Assembly (NCBI GenBank): GCA_965205995.1
Contig: OZ242200.1
Location: 3,100,001 to 3,164,000, forward strand
Direction: 5' to 3'
From: MPNO01 sp965205995
GTDB lineage: Bacteria > Pseudomonadota > Alphaproteobacteria > MPNO01
Length of the DNA: 64,000 bases
In this document: piece by piece, positions 1 through 7,900 of the stretch
Layout: every line of letters starts with the position of its first letter
Position numbering within the stretch: the first letter of the stretch is position 1
Program-made: the position numbers and the translations under genes
Notes under the pieces: model-generated
Told to the model about the DNA's origin: nothing
What the model saw: the letters and a program-made list of their open reading frames with translations, nothing else
Database searches by the model: none

Positions 1-2
1 CC

Positions 3-1601
3 AAACGCCCGAACTTCCTTTTCTTCATTACCGACCAGCAGCGGGCGGATTACCTGGCCTGCGCCGGCCACCCGGTGCTGCGCACGCCCAATATCGATTC
101 GATCGCCGAGGGCGGCCGGCGCTTCGACCGGTTCTACGTCGCGACCCCGGTCTGCATGCCCAACCGCTCGACCCTGATGACCGGCCGCATGCCGTCTTTG
201 CACGGCGTGCGCTCGAACGGCACCGCGCTCACTTTGCGCGCCAACACCTTCGTCGATCTGATGCGGACGCATGGCTACCGGACGGCGCTCCTGGGCAAGA
301 GCCATCTCCAGAACATGACCGGCATGCCGGCGATCGTCGAGCGCCCGGAGGCGCCCGAAGACCATCTGCCGCCGCCCGCCCCGTTCATGGAGGCGATGCG
401 GCGCAGCGACGAGGACGGGCCGGTCGACGCGGAATCGCCGCAGGGCTGGCACGACGACCCGGGCTGGGATCTGCACTACCCGTTCTACGGCTTCGAGCAC
501 GTCGATCTCTGCACCGAGCACGGCGACAAGGTGGGCGGGCATTACTGGCAATGGCTCAAGCAGCGCCACGCCGACCCGGACAGCCTGCGGGGCCCCAAGA
601 ACGCCCTGCCGCACGACTACACGATGCCGCAGGCCTGGCGGACGGCGGTGCCGGAGGAGCTTTACCCGACCCGCTACGTGGCCGGGCGCACGGTCGATTT
701 TCTCGAATCCCACGCGGCCGGGGGCGGCGATGCGCCGTTCTTCGCCATGGCCTCGTTCCCCGACCCGCACCACCCCTTCACCCCGCCGGGCAAATACTGG
801 GGGATGTACAGCCCGGACGACATGACGCTCGATGCGTCCTTCTCCGCCAACAACGAGCCGCCGCCGCATGTCAGATGGGCGCGCGAGACCCGCGAGGCGG
901 GGAACGCGGTCACCGACAGCCAGTCGCTGTTCGCGGTCTCGGAGCGCGAGGCGCGGGAGGCCTGCGCGCTGACCTGCGGCATGATCGCGATGATCGACGA
1001 TGCGGTGGGCGAGATCCTCGCCACCCTCGACCGCCTCGGCCTCGCCGAGGACACGGTGGTGATCTTCACCGCCGATCACGGCGACTATCTGGGCGATCAC
1101 CGGATCATGCTCAAGGGCCCGATCCACTATCAGAGCCTGATCCGGGTGCCGTTCCTGTGGAAGGACACCGCCGACCGCGCGGCGCCGATGGGCGCGACAT
1201 CGACGCTGTCGGGCACGCTCGACATCGCCCGCACCGTTCTCGATCGCGCCAGGATCGCCCCCTATAACGGCATCCAGGGCAAGTCGCTGATGCCGCTGAT
1301 CGACGGCGCGGCGGACGACCCGGACGCGGATATGGTGATCGAGGACGACCAGCAGCGCACCATCCTCGGTTTCTCGGAGCCGCCCCGCACGCGCACGCTG
1401 GTCACCGGAGGATGGCGCATGACGCTCTACCAGGGCGTCGACTGGGGCGAGCTCTACGACCTCGAGAACGACCCCTCGGAGCTGGTCAATCTGTGGGACG
1501 ACCCGGCCGCCGGCAACGCCAGGGCAGACTGCATGGAACGCCTCACCCGCCGCCAGATCGAGCTCGTCGACCGCAGCCCGTTGCCGACGAACAGGGCGTA
1601 G
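3..1601 (+). CDS. Sulfatase (type I, formylglycine-dependent), 5' end outside window
   Basis: Hydrolyses sulfate esters; the substrate cannot be told from sequence. The reading frame is open from the first bases of the window, so the true start lies upstream. The window begins with the usual sulfatase start (RPNFLFFITDQQR, first metal-binding loop). The signature C-x-P-x-R is present as CMPNR with the Cys codon at 153-155; this Cys is converted to formylglycine in the family. TADHGDYLGDH (about 1072-1104) supplies the second metal-site Asp-His. The C-terminus has the typical LYDLENDPSELVNL stretch. No signal peptide can be judged because the start is missing. It is followed by a converging toxin gene. 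Confidence 0.93.
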   Translation, partial: KRPNFLFFITDQQRADYLACAGHPVLRTPNIDSIAEGGRRFDRFYVATPVCMPNRSTLMTGRMPSLHGVRSNGTALTLRANTFVDLMRTHGYRTALLGKSHLQNMTGMPAIVERPEAPEDHLPPPAPFMEAMRRSDEDGPVDAESPQGWHDDPGWDLHYPFYGFEHVDLCTEHGDKVGGHYWQWLKQRHADPDSLRGPKNALPHDYTMPQAWRTAVPEELYPTRYVAGRTVDFLESHAAGGGDAPFFAMASFPDPHHPFTPPGKYWGMYSPDDMTLDASFSANNEPPPHVRWARETREAGNAVTDSQSLFAVSEREAREACALTCGMIAMIDDAVGEILATLDRLGLAEDTVVIFTADHGDYLGDHRIMLKGPIHYQSLIRVPFLWKDTADRAAPMGATSTLSGTLDIARTVLDRARIAPYNGIQGKSLMPLIDGAADDPDADMVIEDDQQRTILGFSEPPRTRTLVTGGWRMTLYQGVDWGELYDLENDPSELVNLWDDPAAGNARADCMERLTRRQIELVDRSPLPTNRA

Positions 1602-1662
1602 GGTCGCTGGGCGGCGGTCGTTCTTCCCGCCCCCCCGAAACGCGGCCTGCGGAAGGGACCGA

Positions 1663-2232
1663 TCAGAGCAGCGCCGACGACCGTGAGAGTTCGGCGGCAG
1701 TGGCTACAAGTCCTTGTCCGGCGAGGATGGCAAGATAGTCTTGAACGCTGAGGGACGGCGCCACCAGACGCGCCCGTATCTTTCTGACGGCGTCGCGGAA
1801 TGACTCGGGCATCAGGTCGAGGTGGCTGGAAAGAAAGGCGTCGGGGTGTTGGACTTCGATCTCGAAAGGCGTGACCGCTGTTTCCGGAAAGTCCCGAAGG
1901 TTAAATGTGACGATCACGTCGCAGCGTCCGACTATGGCCGCGGCAAGAACGTGTCGGTCTTGGGGGTCGGGAAGTTCGAGCGAGGAAATCAGCGTTTCAT
2001 AACCAGTGACCAAGCAATCGCGTGTTGCCTGGTTCATGAAATCACGAGTGCGTTCGAGGGCCGCACGCTCGCGATGCGGTTCGTTGCGAAGAAGGGCAGC
2101 GATCCACTCCCGATGGATGTCTCTGGTCCATTTCGCCCGAAAGACATCGTCGACGGCCAATTGCAGAAAAATATCCCGCGTTGGCGCAGGATAAAGAATA
2201 TTGGCGTCGAGGAGAGCCGTGAGGCGGGTCAC
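1663..2232 (-). CDS. PIN-domain toxin (VapC-like ribonuclease)
   Basis: A 189-residue PIN-domain protein, predicted RNA-cleaving toxin of a type II toxin-antitoxin pair. The N-terminal LLDANILYP holds the first acidic metal ligand, DPQDRHVLAAAI the middle acidic cluster and VTFNLRDFP the last Asp. It is longer than a classic VapC (about 130 aa) because of a C-terminal extension, as in the subgroup paired with excisionase-type antitoxins. Its GTG start overlaps the antitoxin stop in a GTGA junction at 2229-2232, which fixes the start and implies translational coupling. Confidence 0.85.
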   Translation of the reverse strand: MTRLTALLDANILYPAPTRDIFLQLAVDDVFRAKWTRDIHREWIAALLRNEPHRERAALERTRDFMNQATRDCLVTGYETLISSLELPDPQDRHVLAAAIVGRCDVIVTFNLRDFPETAVTPFEIEVQHPDAFLSSHLDLMPESFRDAVRKIRARLVAPSLSVQDYLAILAGQGLVATAAELSRSSALL

Positions 2233-2693
2233 CGAGCGCCATAGCCCATGTCACGAGCCTGGGCTTCCCGGGTCAACCGCTCGAGCACCTGTTCGCGTTC
2301 ACGGTCGATGGCATCCTTGTATGCCATGACGTCTTCCATGCGGATGCGACGGTGCTTGCCGACCTTCCGGTGCGGGATGGCTTGCCGGTCGAGAAGTTTG
2401 ATGAGAAACGGACGAGAGACGTTCAGCACTTCCGCCGCCTGTACCGTGGTCAGCTCGGCGCTCTCCGGAATTAGCGTAACGCCCTGTCCCGCGGCCATGG
2501 CCTCCAGAACATTCAACAGCAGTTCGACCGCGCCCGCTGGGAGTTCGATCGGTTGTTCGCGTCCGCTATCCCTGACGCGAAGCTCCAAGGGCCGGTCCGT
2601 GCCGGCGTAGTGAGCAAGAATCCGGCCGGAACTACGGGCGATTGCGGCATCCCGCGATGTGGGGGGGAGCTGCCGATGAGCCAACGCGTTCAT
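2229..2693 (-). CDS. Excisionase-type HTH antitoxin
   Basis: A 154-residue protein with a central MerR/excisionase-like helix-turn-helix (ELTTVQAAEVLNVSRPFLIK, then a wing with RKVGKHRRIRMEDV). It is predicted to bind and neutralise the downstream PIN toxin and to repress the shared promoter. The N-terminal half is not recognised. It is the first gene of the two-gene operon, and a tandem 9-bp repeat about 50 bp upstream of its start could be its operator. The antitoxin role is inferred from operon arrangement and family pattern. Confidence 0.8.
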   Translation of the reverse strand: MNALAHRQLPPTSRDAAIARSSGRILAHYAGTDRPLELRVRDSGREQPIELPAGAVELLLNVLEAMAAGQGVTLIPESAELTTVQAAEVLNVSRPFLIKLLDRQAIPHRKVGKHRRIRMEDVMAYKDAIDREREQVLERLTREAQARDMGYGAR

Positions 2694-2743
2694 GCATGCC
2701 TCCGTGGAAACCTTCGCCCGATGGAATCGAGCGCTAATGAATT

Positions 2744-2761
2744 AAATGAAACAAATGAAAC
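2744..2761. repeat. Tandem 9-bp direct repeat in the toxin-antitoxin promoter region
   Basis: Two adjacent copies of AAATGAAAC (2744-2752 and 2753-2761) lie in an AT-rich patch, unlike the surrounding GC-rich DNA, about 50 bp upstream of the antitoxin start. The position fits an autoregulatory operator. The rest of the 306-bp gap (2694-2999) shows no further gene; its right end holds the ribosome binding site of the molybdenum-subunit gene. Confidence 0.4.
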
Positions 2762-2999
2762 GATTGTCAAGATTCGGATCGTATATCGACCCGGCGGCTG
2801 CCGTGCCGGTGAGCGCCCAGACCGCGCAAGCCGCGTTCCCGCGAAGACCGGCGTACCCCCGAGAATGTCCGCATCGGATGCGATGTACCGGTCCCGGCCG
2901 TCGGGGCCGCAAGGTCGATGGCGCGCGCCCCGCGACCCCATGCGCTATGCTCCGGCCCGGACCCAACACCCTGTCGCGAACCGGGAGAGGAAGCCTGAG

Positions 3000-5327
3000 A
3001 TGACCATGGTGCGTATCGGCGACGCCGTCCGGCGGGACGAGGATTACCGGCTGATCAAGGGCGGGGGCCGCTATCTCGACGACGTCAACGCGGCCAACCA
3101 GGCGCGCGCCTGGGTCCTGCGCTCGCCCCACGCGCACGCGGACATCGATGCGATCGACACCAAGGCGGCGCTCGCGGCGCCCGGAGTTCTGGCGATCCTG
3201 ACCGGAGACGACCTCGCCGCGCGCGGTCTCGGCACGGTGAGGGCGGCGGTGCCGAGCCGCCGCGCCGACGGCTCGCCGGGGTTCAAGACGCCGCAGCCGC
3301 TGCTGGCCCAGGGCCGCGCGCGCATGGCCGGCCAGGCGGTCGCCTTCGTCGTCGCCGAGACCGTGGATGCGGCCAAGGACGCCGCCGAGCTGGTTGAGGT
3401 CGATTATGCGCCGCTGCCGGCGCTGGTCACCGCGGACGACGCGCTGGCCCCCGGCGCGCCGGCGATCTGGGACGACAATCCCGGCAACGAGGCCTTCACC
3501 CACCGGGTCGGCGACGAAGCGGCGGTAGGAACGGCCCTCGCCCGGGCGGCTCACATCGTGCGCCACCGCGTCTGCGTCAACCGGGTGACCGGAAACCCTA
3601 TGGAGCCCCGCGGCTGCCTCGCCAACTACGATCCTTACGAGGAACGCTACACGATCCGCGCCACCATCCAGTCGGCGCATGGCATCCGCGCGGTCCTGGC
3701 GGCGCAGATCTTCGACCTGCCCCAGACCCGGTTTCGCGTGATCTGCGACAACATGGGCGGCGGTTTCGGGACCCGCGGCGGCTGCCTGGCGGAATACGCG
3801 CTGTCGCTCTGGGCATCGGAAGTCGTCGGCCGGCCGGTGAAATGGGTGGCGGAACGCTCCGAAAGCCTGCTCACCGACGAGCAGGCGCGGGGCGGTTTCG
3901 TCGATGCCGCCCTCGCGCTCGATGCCGAGTACCGGTTTCTCGCGCTGCGCACCCACACCAAGGTGCCGATCGGCGCCTACTACACGTCGGACCGCAATTT
4001 CGGAGCCACCGTCACCGGGCTCGGCGGGCTCGCCGGGGTGTACCGGACGCCGGCGATCCACGCGACCGTCACCGGCGCCTTCACCAACACCATGACCAAC
4101 GCCCAGTATCGCGGCGGCGCCAAGCCGGAGCCCTGCCACGTGATCGAGGTGATGGTCGACCAGGCCGCGCGCGAGCTCGGCGTGGACCCGGCCCGGCTCC
4201 GCCTGATCAACACGCTCACCCCGGACGAGCTCCCCCACACCACCTGTCTCGGGGCGTCATACGATTGCGGCGAGTTCCCGGCCAACCAGGCGCGCGCGCT
4301 GGAAACCGGCGCGTATGACGATTTCGAGCCGCGCCGGGCGGCAGCGCTCGGAGGCGGAAAGCTCTTGGGCATCGGCATGTCGCAGACGATTTCCGGCGTC
4401 GCGATGACCAATTACGAGCACGCCGAAATCCGTTTCGACTCAGGCGGCGGCATCGCCCTCCTCTGCGGCGCGATGGATCACGGCCAGTCCCACGGGACGA
4501 CCTTCCGCCAGGTGCTGGCCGACCGGCTCGGCATCGACATGGACGATATCCGCTACCGCTACGGCGATACCGACGCGATAACCGCCGGGGTCGGCACCTT
4601 CAACGCCCGCTGCGCGGCGCTGGCCGGCTCCGCGGTCGTCGAAGCCGCCGACAAGATCATAGACAAGGGCAAGCGGATCGCCGGCCATATGCTGGAGGTG
4701 CCCGCGGTCGATATCGAATACGCCGAGGGACGGTTCGGCGTGGTCGGCACCGACAGATCGGTCGCGCTCGCAGACGTCGCGCGGAACGCGTTCCAGAAGC
4801 CGAAACTGCCCAATGACATCGAGCCCGGGCTCTACGAGCGCGGCGATTTCGGCAGCGATGACGGGCCGGTCTATCCGAACGGGTTCCATCTTGCCGAAAT
4901 CGAGATCGACCGCGAGACCGGGCGCGTCCGGCTGGTGCGCTACAACTGCGTCGACGATGCCGGGGTGGTGCTCAACCCGCTGCTGTTCGACGGCCAGGTG
5001 CATGGCGGCATCGCCCAGGGCGCCGGGCAGATCCTGATGGAGGACGTCAACTACGACGCGGACGGCCAGTTGCTGAGCGGCTCCTTCATGGACTACGCGA
5101 TGCCGCGGGCCGACGATTTCTGCGATTTCACGCTCGCCGCCAACGAGGTCCCGACCGCGCGCAACCCGCTCGGCGTCAAGGGCGTGGGCGAGGCCGGCAC
5201 CACCGGCGCCATGCCCTCGATCATGAACGCCGTCAACGACGCGCTGCACCGCATCGGCGCGCCCGGGATCGAAATGCCGGCGACCGCGGAAAAGGTCTGG
5301 CGGGCGATCCGGGAGGCCGGCGCTTAG
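3000..5327 (+). CDS. Xanthine dehydrogenase family molybdopterin-binding (large) subunit
   Basis: A 775-residue large subunit of the xanthine dehydrogenase/CO-dehydrogenase-like hydroxylase family, which binds Mo-molybdopterin cytosine dinucleotide and oxidises an N-heterocycle, aldehyde or related substrate. The aldehyde-oxidase a/b hammerhead domain is N-terminal. MGGGFGTRGG is the cofactor-binding loop, and GVGEAGTTG near the C-terminus carries the predicted catalytic Glu (about residue 731). The loop that defines CO dehydrogenases reads QYRGGAKPE, not AYxCSFR, so CO oxidation is unlikely. The reading frame is open further upstream, but ATG at 3000 follows a GGAGAGGAAG ribosome site and starts the conserved domain. 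No FAD or 2Fe-2S subunit gene is adjacent, which is unusual. Confidence 0.9.
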   Translation: MTMVRIGDAVRRDEDYRLIKGGGRYLDDVNAANQARAWVLRSPHAHADIDAIDTKAALAAPGVLAILTGDDLAARGLGTVRAAVPSRRADGSPGFKTPQPLLAQGRARMAGQAVAFVVAETVDAAKDAAELVEVDYAPLPALVTADDALAPGAPAIWDDNPGNEAFTHRVGDEAAVGTALARAAHIVRHRVCVNRVTGNPMEPRGCLANYDPYEERYTIRATIQSAHGIRAVLAAQIFDLPQTRFRVICDNMGGGFGTRGGCLAEYALSLWASEVVGRPVKWVAERSESLLTDEQARGGFVDAALALDAEYRFLALRTHTKVPIGAYYTSDRNFGATVTGLGGLAGVYRTPAIHATVTGAFTNTMTNAQYRGGAKPEPCHVIEVMVDQAARELGVDPARLRLINTLTPDELPHTTCLGASYDCGEFPANQARALETGAYDDFEPRRAAALGGGKLLGIGMSQTISGVAMTNYEHAEIRFDSGGGIALLCGAMDHGQSHGTTFRQVLADRLGIDMDDIRYRYGDTDAITAGVGTFNARCAALAGSAVVEAADKIIDKGKRIAGHMLEVPAVDIEYAEGRFGVVGTDRSVALADVARNAFQKPKLPNDIEPGLYERGDFGSDDGPVYPNGFHLAEIEIDRETGRVRLVRYNCVDDAGVVLNPLLFDGQVHGGIAQGAGQILMEDVNYDADGQLLSGSFMDYAMPRADDFCDFTLAANEVPTARNPLGVKGVGEAGTTGAMPSIMNAVNDALHRIGAPGIEMPATAEKVWRAIREAGA

Positions 5328-5411
5328 GGCGGAGCCGAGCGGAACCCGCTGCGTCGCGCGGCGCACCGCCGGCAATGGGCTATCGTTGAGAGGCGGACAG
5401 GGGAGATACGC

Positions 5412-7733
5412 ATGACGGACCGGGCGGAAGCGATCCCGACGGGGGCGCATTGGGGGGTGTACGATGTGCTGGTCGAGGACGGGCGCATTGTCGGCTCCAG
5501 GCCCTGGGAGGAGGACCCCGACCCGGCGCCGCTGCATGCCGCGCTGCCGGAGATGGTCGATCATCCGGTCCGGGTGACCCGGCCGATGGTGCGCGCGGGC
5601 TACCACAATGCCGGGCCGGGTTCGGACACGGCGGGGCGCGGCGCCGAGCCCTTCGTGCCGACCTCATGGGAGCGCGCGCTCGACCTCGTCGCCGGCGAGC
5701 TCGACCGGGTGAAGCGCGCGCATGGCAATACCGCGATCTACGCCGGCAGCTACGGTTGGGCGAGCTCGGGCAAGCTGCACCACCCGCGCACACTGATCCG
5801 CCGGCTGCTCAACCTCTATGGCGGCGCGACCGACCATGTCGGCAATTACAGCTGCGGCGCGGCGCTGGCCATCGTCCCGCACATATTGGGGACCGCGGCG
5901 CCGGTCGGTATGCAGGCGACCGAGTGGCGCAACATCGCCGCGCACACGAGGCTGATCGTCAGCTTCGGCGGCATGGCGCCGAAGAATTTGCAGATCTCCT
6001 TCGGCGGGCTCGGCCCGCATCGCGGGCGCGGCTGGATGGCCAGGCTCGGCGCCGCCGGCATCGAGACGGTGTCGATCAGCCCGCTCCGCGACGACACGGT
6101 CGAGGCGCTGGGCGCGCGCTGGCTGCCGATCCGGCCCAACAGCGACACCGCGCTGATGCTCGGCCTCGCCCACACGCTGCTCGCCGAGGATCTGCACGAC
6201 CGCGCCTTCCTCGCGCGCTACTGCACCGGCTTCGAACGCTTCGCCGCCTATCTCGACGGCGGCAGCGACGGCGTCGCCAAGGACGCGGACTGGGCGGCCG
6301 CGCGCACAGGGATAGCGGCCGACGACATCCGCGCGCTCGCCCGGCGCATGGCGGCTGCGCGCACCATGATCACCCTCAGCTATTCCCTGCAGCGCGCCGA
6401 TCGGGGCGAGCAGCCGATGTGGATGGGGATCGCGCTGGCCGCCATGCTGGGCCAGATCGGCCTGCCGGGGGGCGGGTTCGGCATCGGCTACGGCGCCATG
6501 GGCTCGATCGGCACCAACCACATCGCGGCCGGGCTCCGCGGCCTGCCGACCGGCATCGACCCGACGAAGAGCTTCATCCCGGTCGCCCGCATCGCCGACA
6601 TGCTGCTCGATCCCGGCGGCGGCTACGACTTCAACGGCGAACGGCGGACCTACCCCGATATCCGCATGGTCTACTGGGCCGGCGGCAACCCGTTCCACCA
6701 CCACCAGGATCTGAACCGGCTGCTGCGCGCCTGGCGCAAGCCCGAGACCATCGTCGTGCAGGACCCGTTCTGGACCCCGGCGGCGCGCCACGCCGACATC
6801 GTGCTGCCGGCGGCGACCGCGCTGGAGCGCAACGACATCGGCGCGGGCTCCTACGATTCCACAATCTACGCGATGCAACAGGCGGTCGAGCCGGCGGGCG
6901 AGTCGCGGAGCGACTACGACATCGTGACGGCGCTGGCGGCTCGCCTCGGCCTCGCCGAGCGCTTCACCGACGGCAAGAGCGAGCTCGACTGGATCCGCGA
7001 GACCTACGAGACCTTCGCCGCCCGCATGGCGCGGGACGGCGCGGCGCTGCCGCCCTTCGAGGAATTCTGGCGCGACGGCCGGCTGCGCGTGGCGGAGCCG
7101 GAGGAAGACTTCGTGCTGTTCGCCGATTTCCGCGCCGATCCCGAGGCCAACCCGCTCAAGACGCCGTCCGGCCGGATCGAGATCTTTTCAGCGACCGTCG
7201 ACGGCTTCGGGTATGACGACTGCCCCGGCCATCCGGTGTGGATCGAGCCGCGCGAATGGCTCGGCGGCGCGCTCGCCGCCCGCTTCCCGCTGCACCTCGT
7301 CTCCAACCAGCCGGCGACCCGGCTGCACAGCCAGCTCGATGCCTCCTCGGTCAGCACAAAGGCCAAGGTGGGGGGGCGCGAGGCGGTGACCATCCACCCC
7401 GACGACGCCGCGCCGCGGGGCATCGCCGACGGCGACGTGGTGCGCCTCTACAACGACCGCGGCCAATGCCTCGCCGGCGCGCGGGTGCGCGACAGCGTGC
7501 GCCCGGGCGTCGTGGTGCTGCCGACCGGCGCCTGGTACGACCCGGCCGAGCCCGGCACCGTCGGCACGCTGGAACGCCACGGCAACCCCAACGTGCTCAC
7601 CCACGACCACGGCACCTCCCGCCTCGGCCAGGCCACGGCGGCGCATTCCGCGCTGGTCGAGATGGAACGCTGGGAAGGCCCGGTCCCGCCGGTGGCGGTG
7701 CACGCGCCGCCGCCGGTGGCGGACGGGCGGTAG
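5412..7733 (+). CDS. Molybdopterin oxidoreductase of the BisC/TorA/DMSO-reductase group
   Basis: A 773-residue bis-MGD molybdoenzyme. The N-terminal SYGWASSGKLHH matches the DMSO/TMAO/biotin-sulfoxide reductase loop in which Ser (about residue 118) ligates molybdenum. There is no N-terminal Cys cluster for a 4Fe-4S centre, as expected for this group. HADIVLPAATALERND and the C-terminal molydop-binding domain (LHLVSNQPATRLHSQLD onward) are intact. No twin-arginine signal is visible, so a cytoplasmic, BisC-like role (reduction of an S- or N-oxide) is more likely than periplasmic respiration. The exact substrate is unknown. Start ATG follows GGGGAGA. It lies 84 bp after the xanthine-dehydrogenase-type subunit, possibly co-transcribed. 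Confidence 0.9.
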   Translation: MTDRAEAIPTGAHWGVYDVLVEDGRIVGSRPWEEDPDPAPLHAALPEMVDHPVRVTRPMVRAGYHNAGPGSDTAGRGAEPFVPTSWERALDLVAGELDRVKRAHGNTAIYAGSYGWASSGKLHHPRTLIRRLLNLYGGATDHVGNYSCGAALAIVPHILGTAAPVGMQATEWRNIAAHTRLIVSFGGMAPKNLQISFGGLGPHRGRGWMARLGAAGIETVSISPLRDDTVEALGARWLPIRPNSDTALMLGLAHTLLAEDLHDRAFLARYCTGFERFAAYLDGGSDGVAKDADWAAARTGIAADDIRALARRMAAARTMITLSYSLQRADRGEQPMWMGIALAAMLGQIGLPGGGFGIGYGAMGSIGTNHIAAGLRGLPTGIDPTKSFIPVARIADMLLDPGGGYDFNGERRTYPDIRMVYWAGGNPFHHHQDLNRLLRAWRKPETIVVQDPFWTPAARHADIVLPAATALERNDIGAGSYDSTIYAMQQAVEPAGESRSDYDIVTALAARLGLAERFTDGKSELDWIRETYETFAARMARDGAALPPFEEFWRDGRLRVAEPEEDFVLFADFRADPEANPLKTPSGRIEIFSATVDGFGYDDCPGHPVWIEPREWLGGALAARFPLHLVSNQPATRLHSQLDASSVSTKAKVGGREAVTIHPDDAAPRGIADGDVVRLYNDRGQCLAGARVRDSVRPGVVVLPTGAWYDPAEPGTVGTLERHGNPNVLTHDHGTSRLGQATAAHSALVEMERWEGPVPPVAVHAPPPVADGR

Positions 7734-7900
7734 GGGTTGCGGGAAATCGGCACCGTTCTGTAGAAACGGCGAGGCGGAGACAACGCCGTGAGCACCTATT
7801 CGCGTGTAGATTCTGACGCCACGCGGGCCTGTACTTTCCGTAGAGGTCTTCCGTACTGAATTATTTTAGGTATTACCGTTAAGCAAAGGTTATAGATGAC

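Noticed and set aside
2742..4238. 498-codon open frame on the minus strand opposite the molybdenum subunit
   Set aside because: Arg/Gly/Val-rich antisense reading typical of GC-rich DNA; the plus strand encodes a complete conserved enzyme.
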